DNA of 64,000 bases, from NCBI GenBank assembly GCA_024291935.2, contig CM044316.1:4890501-4954500 (forward strand), written 5' to 3'. The DNA comes from Okapia johnstoni. Its lineage: Eukaryota; Chordata; Mammalia; Artiodactyla; Giraffidae. Made by a program: the position numbers and the translations under genes. This document shows positions 12,263 to 23,100 of this stretch, one piece after another. The notes under the pieces are model-generated. The model did no database searches. It saw nothing but the letters and a program-made list of their open reading frames with translations, and had not been told where the DNA came from. How positions within the stretch are numbered: the stretch's first letter is position 1; every line of letters starts with the position of its first letter.

Positions 12263-13898
12263 TCTCAGGCCATTCACCTACTGCGGTGGCCTCTGGCTGG
12301 TCACCTAATCGCTTTGTGTTTGGAGGCCTCCGAGGTGTAGGAGACCATGGCATTGTAAACCACCAAATGACAGGGCTGCCTGCTTGGGCTTGGCCAGTTA
12401 AATGGGGATCTCACCTTCCCTCCTGGGACTCACCCTCCCACATAAGCACCTGTCACGTCAGTTCTGGATGTCCGGGCACTTACGGGGCCGCACCCAGAAA
12501 TGCCTGATGTGTTTTAAAGGTTGCCCAGCCTCACTTGTGACCCAAGGAAAGCAAATGAAAGCCACCAGGAGGTAACATTTTCCTGCTTCTTATCAGATGG
12601 GCAGAACCCAAACCCAGATAATGCTCAGAGCTGTGATAAACATCAGTGTCTCCTCATGCTCTGGTCCACAGTGTGGACATGGCACTCTAGCATTTTAGCC
12701 ATACAGGACTAGCAAAGGGACTGTTTTGGAGGGCTCAAAGCCACTGAGAATACGCGTACTCATGTATGCACGTGTGCAAAGACTTGGAGGGAGGGGACAA
12801 TCCCATAGGCTCTGACATTTGATTCTAGCATATTTATGGGGCTCATGAACTCAGGGAACATAGGGTGAGTGTGGGCTATGAACTTGCAGCTGAGGAGCTG
12901 AGGGCCTGTGAGGGGAAGGACCCACCTGCGCTGGCTCTAAAGTCCTGTTGGAGGCAGCAAAGTATGCGTGCTGGTGCCATCCCTGGGATCTCCATGGCCT
13001 TCAGTGTCAGGTACCCAGTATCCCCACATGTCCACCAGGACCCAGGACTTTCCATCAAGCTCAGACCTGCTCCCCACCACAGTATGCTGGCTCCCTCACT
13101 TGTCCTGGCCCTCCCTCAGGCCACCCCTTGCCCACCTGCACTCAGGTCCCCACCTTCCACCCGGGGACCCCCAGTAAATAAGAGAATACCAGGACTTCTG
13201 GAGTGCTTCCTCTGTACCAGGCACCCTTCAAAGTTTGTGACCTCCTCACAACCACCGAGTGAAGTGGGTTACAGATGAGGCCTGGGGAGCTCAAGTTACT
13301 GGCTTGGTCATACAGCCACTGGCTCTAAACCCTGTCTTTTCAGCTTCACAGCCTCACAGCTTCTAAGAGCTTTGTCTTGCTCACGGCTGTAGGTGACTGT
13401 TAAGTCCTCAGTCAGTGTCTGTGGACTATTCGCTTTCTCACACTAATTGCTTTTTGCAGTTTTCCTTTGGTCCCACAGGGCTGTGTGTGGTTTGCAAAGG
13501 AATCCTGCCTCGAGGTCTTTGCACCTCCTGTACCCACCCCTGGGATGCCAACTCATATTATTCTGCTTGGCATGTCCACGCCAGCCTGAAAACTTCTACT
13601 CAAACCTCAAAGCCCTGTTTATACTGCCCTCTGCTTAGGAAGTCTTCCTGGCATCCCCCTCGAGGTTCCTCTAGTCCGTGTTCTCTTTCACCAGCCCACA
13701 GGACTGGAGGTATCCATGGGGTTGGGGGTGTTCATATCTGGCTTTTTTACCCTCAATATCACCCTGCACTGGCTAGGTAAGGGTGGAGGGGTGGTGGTAA
13801 GATCATTAGGAATTTCAGATCTCTCCTACCCATGTCTTTTCTTCCTCTCCTCTCTGGAAATGTGAAGGAAATTTCCTGGTGCAGGAAAAGTCTTGTTA
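12263..13898. other. Intergenic interval downstream of FCHO1
   Basis: MIR-like traces near 13170-13310. It holds one copy of a short duplicated block (13460-13549, see 15015-15106). No gene was seen. Confidence 0.45.
13460..13549 (+). repeat. Short duplicated block, copy A
   Basis: Shares TTTTCCTTTGGTCC, GTGGTTTGCAAAGGAAT and CTTTGCACCTCCTGT with 15015-15106 at high identity, downstream of the FCHO1 3' end. Confidence 0.6.
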
Positions 13899-13909
13899 TT
13901 TATTTTATT
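13899..13909 (-). terminator. FCHO1: FCHO1 polyadenylation signal (two overlapping AATAAA)
   Basis: Minus-strand AATAAA hexamers at 13909-13904 and 13904-13899, about 245 nt beyond the stop codon; no closer hexamer was seen. Implies a 3' UTR of roughly 260-270 nt. Confidence 0.7.
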
Positions 13910-14151
13910 AGAAAATAGAGTGTTTATGTAAAGAACATCAAAAGGTCGAGGACCTGCCTGGGAGTTGGCATGAGCAGGAGTGGATCTCAGGCTCAGCCAA
14001 AGTGAGTACGGGGATCCTCTCCATGGAGTCAGGGCCTCAGGGGAGGCCAGATGGGGAGCCCCTGGGTCCAGCAGGAGGGCAGGAAGCAGTCAGCGAGCAC
14101 CAGGATGCAGTGCAGAGCTGGGGCCAGCAACGCTGGTCATCTTCTGCGGGC

Positions 14152-14174
14152 TTAACAGCTCACCAGGTACTTCC
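14152..14174 (-). CDS. FCHO1: FCHO1 exon 27, last coding part (residues 881-887 and stop)
   Basis: Acceptor TCCACAG. Encodes GKYLVSC then TAA at 14154-14152. The family C-terminus is (M/K)YLVSC. The 3' UTR runs leftward to the AATAAA signals near 13.9 kb. Confidence 0.95.
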
Positions 14175-17100
14175 CTGTGGAGACAGAGTGGTGAGGGGAG
14201 AAGGGATCCCCTAAGCTCTCCCAAACACCCCTGTAACTCACTGTTCCCACTGCCCCATGGACCCAAGGAGCCCCTTGTGGGGATAGAAGCATGGGATGGG
14301 GGTGGGGGTGGATGCACCAGTGGGGCTTCCGGCTCCCTGCCTTGGGTTCTTGCAAGGACGCCAGCCAACCAAGGGACACTTCTTTTTTTCTTTCTTTTTT
14401 GGCTGCTCTGCGCATGTGTTCTCCGACTAGGGCTCAAATCCATGCCCCTTGCAGTGGAAGCATGGCGTCTTAACCACTGGACCGTCAGGGAAGTCCCATA
14501 GAGGATACTTCTTGATCCCTTTCACTGGGGCTCTGACCACCCATCTCTCCACCCATACCCCCCATCTTGGGTCTCCAGGCCCCAACACCCACCTATTTTT
14601 TCCAAACACCCTAAATGTCTCCCCTCCCCCTGCATCCTAGCAGAAGTAATGAGTGGGACTCAGAGCCCAGCCTGGTCCTGGCTCCAGGGATGCGCAGTGG
14701 CAGGGCGAGGGCATACCTGTGGCGAACCTCCTCTTTACCAGTGACATGCGGTAGCCACTCCCCACCAGCTCCAGGTCCACGCCGGACAGAGTGGCCCCCT
14801 CGCTGGTGAACTGAGCAGCCACAGGGCTGGGCGTGCTGGGCCCAGAGCATGGCTCCCAGCTGGCAGACAGGCGGCCAGAGCCTGGGGAGGTCTGAGGTCA
14901 GCTGTGCCCTTTTCCTGACCCCAGCCCTCCAGTGACCTGGGCTCCTCCTCAGCCCTACACCCAAGCTCTTTAATCTGTGGCTCTGTTCCCTTTGACTTGT
15001 TGTGTCCTGCACCCTTTTCCTTTGGTCCTGCTGGGGTTGTATGTGGTTTGCAAAGGAATTCTGCCTCAGGGCCTTTGCACCTCCTGTGCCCACCCCCTGG
15101 GATGCCCTCTCTTCCCACTTTGTCAAAGCCCTTTTAAGCTTTCCTTGATGCCTAACTTGCCTGCCTCCAGCACATCCCTAGTTCTCCCCTAGTTTGGTTA
15201 GGAAACATTTTTAGCTGCATCCCATGGCTTACTGGATCTTAGTTCCCCAACCAGGAATCCAACTCCCGCCCTCGGCAGTGAAACCGTGGAGTCCTAGCCA
15301 CTAGACTGCCAGGGAATTCCCTCTCCCCTAGTTTAAATAAGCCTTTCCCATTTGAGACCTCCAAGCCCTTATGTACAACCATAACTCACCCCCTGCCTCA
15401 GACACATCTGGAAGCTTCCATAGGAGCCGCTTCTCCTCCAAGTTCCTGGCATCAAGAGATCAGGTCAGGTCTTTCCCAGAAAAGACATTCGGAGCCCAGG
15501 GTCCCAGCTCAGTTGCCCCTTGGCTACATGACCCAAGAAAGCCAGGTCCCCTCCCTGGCCTCAGTTTCCCTATGTGTGAAAATGGGGGCAAGGGTGTGGA
15601 GCAGCTGGTTCCTGAAGGCTCCTCAGCCTTGTAGCACTTTTAGGTGATGCATTCGGTCCTATAAATTTGGTTTCTTGGTTGTAGGTTCTGCCTTTTGTAC
15701 AAAACAAAGGCAATGTTGTACAGTGACTACTGGTGTGACCCCTGGTAAGTGACTTTGCCTCTGTATACCTCAGCTCCCCCTCGGTAAGTGGGGATAATGG
15801 TGGTCCACCCCTCAAGGGATTGCTAAAAGCCCCGAGCCAGTCAGTGTATGTAGAGATGTAAAACAAGCCTGACATGTAGGAAGCTTTTGGTGTCAGACAT
15901 TACTTTTGTTAATGATATTGCCCTTAGCTCCAAGCAAGGTGCGTGCATGCGTGCTCAGTCGCTCCAGTCCTCTCTGACTCTTTACAACCCCATGGACTGT
16001 AGCCCGCCAGGCTCCTCTGTCCATGGGCATTCTCCAGGCAAGAATACTGGAGTGGGCTGCCATTTCCTCCTCCAGGGGATCTCCTGACCCAGGGACAGAA
16101 TCCACGTCTCCTGCGTCTCCTTGCACTGGTGGATGGATTAACACCAAGCCTCTTTGGGAAGCCCCCAAGTGAACGGTCAGGCCCATGGTGGACCCATCAG
16201 TTGCTGCATCAGAGGGAGGTCTGCTAGGTTCTGAGCCTCCCCTGTCCTCCTGCTCGCCCTCACCAGGTGGCAGCCGGCTGCAGGCGGACATTGGTCACAG
16301 GTTCCCCCACGGGCAGCAGGATCTGGACATTGGTGAGTGGCGTGGGCACAGTTGTGGCACCGGGTTGGTAGCTGTACTCCACCGAGACCTGAGTGAGGGT
16401 CGGCCCACACTGCCAGTGGGCGCTCAGATGCAGAGGCATGGACTGGGGACCGGGGCGGGAGAACTAGGGGGAGCAAGAACAGGAGAGAGGATGTGGCTTG
16501 AGCTGCCCTGTCCTGCCACACCACACACTCTCCATCCACGCTGCCCTTGCCATGCCACCCACCATTCAAATGACCTGATTCTGCGCTGTCTGTGACACCC
16601 AAGGGGCTCCATTACCCCAAGGGAGCTCTTTGTTGATGAGAGGGTGTATTACATGACATGTCCAGCAGAGGGCAGTAGAGTACCTCATTCTAATAGTCTT
16701 GGGGACAGGCCCTGGGAAAAGGCCCCTTCTAATTTGCATAATGCAGCCGTCTGCACCAGCAGAGTCCTGGCCCCCTTACACTGCCCACCCTGCCTGCTTC
16801 CCGCAGTTCACCCCGCTCTCATTGCTCTCACCAGTGAGAGCTGCCTGCTCACCCTGCCCCCACCCACCATCCTCTCTATGCCCACTCTGCCCCACCCCAT
16901 CCACCTGGTACCGCAGGAGCACTACATTGTAGTAGGAGGCAGCCGGATTCTGCTCTGCCTGGCGCTGCAGAGTCTCTGTCAGAGTCGCCATGTTGAGCCA
17001 GAAGTCTTTGGTCTCCGGGTCACTCTGGGAAGGGTCACTGCAGAGACCAAGGATGATCACCCCAACCCTTGGGAGATGCCTACACCAAAAGCTTCCTAAA

Positions 17101-20100
17101 GATGCAGATTCCCAGGCTAACCTTGGGACCAGTAAAGCGTAACTCCCAGGAAAGGGAGGTGGTGGGAAGCAAAACAGGGAAGGAAAGTGAGTTTCGGAGA
17201 GGGAGAGTGACTTGCCCAAGGTCACACAGCAAATCCCAGGAGGCAGAACAGAAATTCAGAGCCGGGGAGCACCCGGCCTCCACCAGCCCCTGGTACCACC
17301 TAACTTTGCACCCCTTCCTCTAATGGTACCTGAAGAGCAGGTCAGCATTGGGCTGGATGTGCTCAATGGGGGCTGTATGCACGAGGCGGAAGCTGAGGAC
17401 GGGAGGGGGTGGCGTCCCGCTGAACACACGCACGATGCCGGCAGGGAAGGTCATGGTCAGCTCCCCAGTTACTCGAGCCAGGCAGCTGGTGGGGGGAGTT
17501 GAAGAAACTGGGCATTGGCTTAGGGCTCTACCAGGCCCCTCATCCTCCCCTCGCTCCTAGCTCCAGTGTAGCCTGTGGCTCACCAGGTCCATCAGAATCA
17601 GCAAGGCCCTGACCACGGCGGCATCCCAGCCCCAGCTGCCTCCCCTTGTGTCCCTGCCTGGACAGCAATCTGGACACCAGGAAGAATCCACAATGAGCTG
17701 AAGGAGACAGGGACACTCCCTTCCCCAGTTCTCTTTTCCCCTAGGCCACTAGGAAGCTCAAAGCAAAACATTCAGTCCTCAGCTTGGGTTTTGGGTCTGA
17801 TACTCTCCTCCTCTTTGTGGCTTGATCTTATGGTGTCTTCAGCTGGGCAATGCCCCCATATTATCCCTGGTCCCTCAATTCACCCTTCCCTTTCCTGCTC
17901 TGTGGGCTGGCCTGTGGTCTTGCTCCCTTCAGTTTGATGCCCACAGCAGCCTCGGAGGAGCTCCTTTAAACCATGGATACATCAGTGCCTTGTCTTCCTG
18001 CCTGGGTGTGTGTGCACACCCGCTCAGTCACTAAGTCATGTCCAACTCTTTGCAGCCCCATGGACTGTAGCCCGCCAGGCTCCTCTGTTCATGGGATTTT
18101 CCAGGCAAGAATACTGGAGTGAGTTGCCATTTCCTTCTCCAGGGGATCTTCCTGACACAGGGAACCTGAATCTCCTGCTTGGCAGGCAGATTCTTTACCA
18201 CTGAGCCACCTGGGAAGCTCACATCAATGCCTTAGCCCTGTTCAAATGCCCGCTATGGTTCCTATTGCTCTCAAATGCCCGCTATGGTTCCTATTGTTCC
18301 TATTGTTCAGCTCCATGTTCGAGGCTGTTCCATGGTAAAGAGATCATGAGACCCCCCTGAACGCTGGCCCTGCTGGAACCCAGATGCACAGCTCCCAGGA
18401 AGCCCTGTTTGCTTGTCACCATCTGCCCCACCACTGTGTACCTGGGACTGTGGCCACGGAAGTAGGCGTGGACGTACTCAGTGAAGGCAGTGGCCACGGG
18501 CAGGGCATCCTGGGAGCCCAGGACCACAGGGCTGGGACCCCGGGAGACTCCTGGGGGGTGGCAGGGAGGGAACGGGGGACAGAGAGTGAGCACAGGTCCC
18601 AGGCTCCCAAACCCCACCCTCTGTGGCAAAGCCTCGTTGTATCACTTGGCCACCCACCCGGACTGGAGAAGGTGAACCTGAAGCCCAGGGAGGACCCACG
18701 TACCATGTCCAGTCTGGGATGAGAAGCTGGGCCGTTCAGGGATGGAGCTGGGGGCTGAAGAGCCCAGTGGGGAGGGGCTCAGGGAACGAGACTGGAAGGG
18801 AAGAAGATAAGCCGGCCTGTGAACACCCTAGCAGAAGTGCCCCGATGCCAACCCTGGAGGCGACCCCCTCAACCCAGCTCCTGCTCCCCCCAACCCTACC
18901 AGGTCCCCATTGCTGCGCATGAGGGGACAGGATGCCTTCCTGGAGCGCGGTCTCCGGGATGGGGCTGCCAGACCCTCCCTGACTGCAAGGTCAGCAGATA
19001 CAGGCATCAAGTCTGGGGAACAAGCATAAGAACAGACATGGCTCAGCTGCTGTCTGGGCCTCTAGGAGGAAGAATTCAGTCCCAATCTGAGAATCAGGCT
19101 TACAGGGGAAACCCCCTGATGGTCAGAAGTCCTAGGGCTGCAGAGAAGGTGCTGGACAGGACTGGAGACACCATATGCAACCCTGAGTCTCCCAGACACT
19201 AGACTGGTGGCTCAATAAGGGGTGAGCTCCCCATCACCGGAGGTATGCAAACAAGAGCTGGATGTTCAGAAGGCAGGCACACCATTGCGAGGGCCAGGGG
19301 GATTTGGCAGAGGCCTTTTATCCAACATTTGGCAATTCTATGACCTTCATCCTCTCTGAGAGGGTCTCCCACCCTGGCCAATTTCTGAGTCACACCCTTC
19401 TAATTTAACTAATCTCGGTGTAACACCTCAGTTCTCCTTGCTCTCCTGCTTCCCTAGTATTCCTGCTTTGCTCCATCTATAAACGCTTACTTGCCCACCT
19501 ACACCCCAGACTATGCTGTCTATCCCAAGGTTCTCAACAGGGTCAGATACTTTGCTATGGGGGGCTGTCTTGCCCCCTGGCCTCCACCCCGCAAATGTCA
19601 GGTGTACCCTGCCCCCAAGTGGTGACAATCAAGTATCAGTGGTGCCATTGCCAAGTGTGCCCGGGGAATAAGGGGGCAGAACTGGCCCAGTTGAGAACCT
19701 TAATTCTACAATAAACCTCTGACAACTTTATCTGTCTACACTTGTGGTCTACACTCATTCCTCTGAGCCCTCCCTTGAACCAGTTCCAACCAGGCTCGTT
19801 CTTTATACCAAGGATGGTACCCTCTACCCCCACTGCTGGGGATCTCACGTGGCCACAGCCCACAGTCCCTCTAACTCAGGCCCCAGAAGCCAATCCACAC
19901 CCAATCCCCTCCTCCCTCCCGGCCTTGACACACCCCCACCCCAGCTTCTTCCACCCCATCCTTCCTGCTCTTTCTGTCCCTCTCTCTCCTTTCAGTTGCT
20001 CTCAGGCCCTCCGCCCTGACTCCTCTTTTCTCTGGGCCCCATGTCTACCGGCGGCTTCTCCCCACTGTTACCCCATCACCACTTACCTGGACTCACCTCC

Positions 20101-23100
20101 CTGGTCTCCAGCTCCCATCCCTCGCGACCAAGTGGTCAGAGAGCCTGTGACCCCATCAGGTTTCATCCTTCTCTGTTCACAGCCCCTCCCTCCTATGGCT
20201 TTGACCTTGTTAGGGGTAAAACTCAGGTCTCTCCCTGGGATCACTGGGCCCCATGTGGTCCTATCTCCCTGTCGATATCTCCCCCTCGACTCCCTCCTTC
20301 TCCCTGTCACTATTCTGTTTCAGTCACACTGGCCTCCTTGCTCGTGGTTCTTCAAAGGGCCTAGCCCACTTCTGCCCCAGGGCCTTTGCACATTCCTCTG
20401 CTGAGAATTCCATGCCTGGAGTCCATATGGCTTCGTCCTCACCTCCATCAAATCTCAGTTCAGCCTCTTCAGGAGGCCCTATGCTTCGGAGCCGTCACCC
20501 GGCACCTGTCACCTCCTGCCTTGTTAAACATTCATCTCATTAATGTCCCTGCAAGGATTAGGGTTTCTGCCTGCCTGGGTCCCGGCTGTATCCCTCAAAA
20601 CCCAGTTCAGGCCCTGGCCACATTAGGAACTCTCTCATCCCCCAGGGCTCAGAAAACTCTCAGGCCAGGGGTAGAGGGACTCACCTCCTCCAGCCACAGC
20701 CTCCGGCCCCCAGGGGCTCGGGGATGCTGCAAGGGGCTGTGGCGAGTCTGATGGCAGCAGAGACTGTGTGCCCCTCGACTCTGGGGGTGACACCCTACAA
20801 GTAGGTGGGCTCTGTGGGGTGCCCGGGCGTGGGACCCAGGAATCCGGGGAGGGACCCGGTGCCGCGTGGGATGGTGAGTCCAGTCCAGAGTCCTCCACAT
20901 TCTCGGGAGACGAGGAAGAGAAAGGCGAGGGGCTGGAGGTGAAGCCGAGGCTGCTAGAGCCTGGGGGAGGGAAGAGGGCAGCCAGCTCCAGACCCCTGTC
21001 AATCCTCCCGTAGGCCACGCCCATGCTGAGGATGGTCCACCCCCATTCAATGTCTTGCCCTCCTTAGCAGGCCTTGTCCATCTCTACTGATGCCCCGCCC
21101 ACCCACTATTGTCACCCCCCTCCCACAAAGGCCACACCTTCTCACCAGCTCCGCCCATCCCGTCTGTGGCCTCGCCCACCCTCACTTTGACCCACAAAGG
21201 ATCCCCACCTCCTCCCTCCAACCCATCCCACCGTCCCGCCTATCCGAGCCTCCTACTCTTGTAGTGGCCCCACCCACCCTCCTGTAGCCACGCCCATGCC
21301 CCGAAGCCCCACCCCCATCACCTGTAAAATCTTCGTGGTCCAAGACGGACTCTAGGGTAGGCCCAAAGAGGTTCTTGGAAACCTGCTCTTCCGATTGCAG
21401 CTTCTCCGCACAGCTGGGGACACGGATTGGACAGGTGGGGTGCGTTCTATTACTTCCATGCTTCCTCCCTTCCACTTCAGGACCTTGGCATACCCTGTTT
21501 TTGGTCTTGAGCTCTGTTCCCCCAAATCTCCCTACTGCCACGTCCTGCTCCTCTTCAGGAGTCAGCTCAAGGCCCTCCCCACCTCTCCTGCTACCCCTCC
21601 ACCACGGCCCCAACTAAAGTCACTCGCTCCTATTTTCCATCACGTTCCCTCTTTTAGTTTCTTCACAGCACTTCGAAGCATCAGATATGCTCTAACGTGC
21701 TTACTATTTAAAAAATCTGAGCCACTAGTATGTGACTCCGAGAAGGAAGATCTATCTAGATCATTTATCTTTGGAACCCAGAACAGCAGGAACACACACA
21801 AAGCACCCAATAAATGTTCATCAAATGAATCACCAAGTGGTCCCTCAAAAATGGCACGTCCTTAACTCCCTGCCAGGGTAAAAGAAGGGGAGTCAGAGAC
21901 TTGGGGAGGCAGCAGGGGAGGAGGAGGAAGAGGAGGTGTCAGGGACGGGCCGACCACTTGCCCACTCATGTGGGCCCAATGCCTCACCCCCATGGAACCC
22001 ACCTGCTGGCCCTTGGGGCGGATTGAGGCCTCTGTGGTCTCCCGGCAGGGTCCCCTGTGAGAGATGGACCTCCTGAGCCTTCCTGTCGCCAGGCCTGCAC
22101 AGCTTCCCACTCCACAGACCAGGAGACCAAGGCTTGGGGCTGTCCAGTCCGCTGCCCAAAGTGACCAGCAAATCAGGCATAGAGGGGTTTGAATCTGAGC
22201 CAACTTGTCTCCAGCTTTTGGCTTCTCTCCCAGCCTCAGTGATCCCTTTTGGCTCTCATTTAATTCTCATAATGAATGACCCCATGTCATTCAAGGAAGA
22301 GTGAGATGAGAGTGGGCAAGCAGCTTGCCCCAAGTCACACAGCAGAGCTGGGATTCAAACCCACACCCACATTCCAGGCCCAGTCTCCCTTCCACGTGCC
22401 TCTTGTCAAACTGAAGACCCCTCAACAGACTACTCACGTGAAGAATGGCGTTTCATGGTGCCCTGTGGACAAAGGGGTGGCATCAGGTCGGGGGGGCATT
22501 CAGGCAGTGCCCCCTGCCCCGCATATGGCATCTCCCCACGCCTCACCCCGGGGCCAGGAGGAAGTATGAGGCTGCCAGCTGTGGCCTTGAGCTGGGCCGC
22601 AGCTGCCTTGGGACTGCAGGGTGGGGCCCGGGCCGAGGCAGGCTTGATGTGCACGTAGATTTTGCGGGGCTCCTCATCATCAAAATCGGAGTCGCTGGAT
22701 GAGAAGTGGGTGGGCTCTGCTGTGCGTGCACTGCAGTCAAGGCACCAACACTGGTTCCCCTCCAGTCAGCCCTCACATCTGTCCCTTCCTGCTCGTATCC
22801 CTTTGAGGTGCTGCCCCATTTCCTCTCCCATCACTTGCCACCCTTGCCTTGACACCATGTATTTGCCACCATTCTCCTCTCCCCACCAGCCTTCATACAA
22901 GCATGTGTGTATGCTCAGTCATTCAGTCGTGTCTGACTCTCCACAGCCCCACGGACTGTAGCCCACCAGGCTCCTCTGCCCATGGGATTTCCCAGGTAAA
23001 AATACTGGAGTGGGAAGCCATTTCCTCCTCCAGGGGATCTTTCTGACCCAGGGATCAAATCCGCATCTCCTCTGTTGGCAGGTGGTTTCTTTACCACTAG

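Noticed and set aside
19742..20404. 220-codon plus-strand open frame, the longest in the window
   Set aside because: Lies in FCHO1 intron 18 on the opposite strand, is Pro/Ser-rich from C-rich base composition, and has no recognisable domain or start context.
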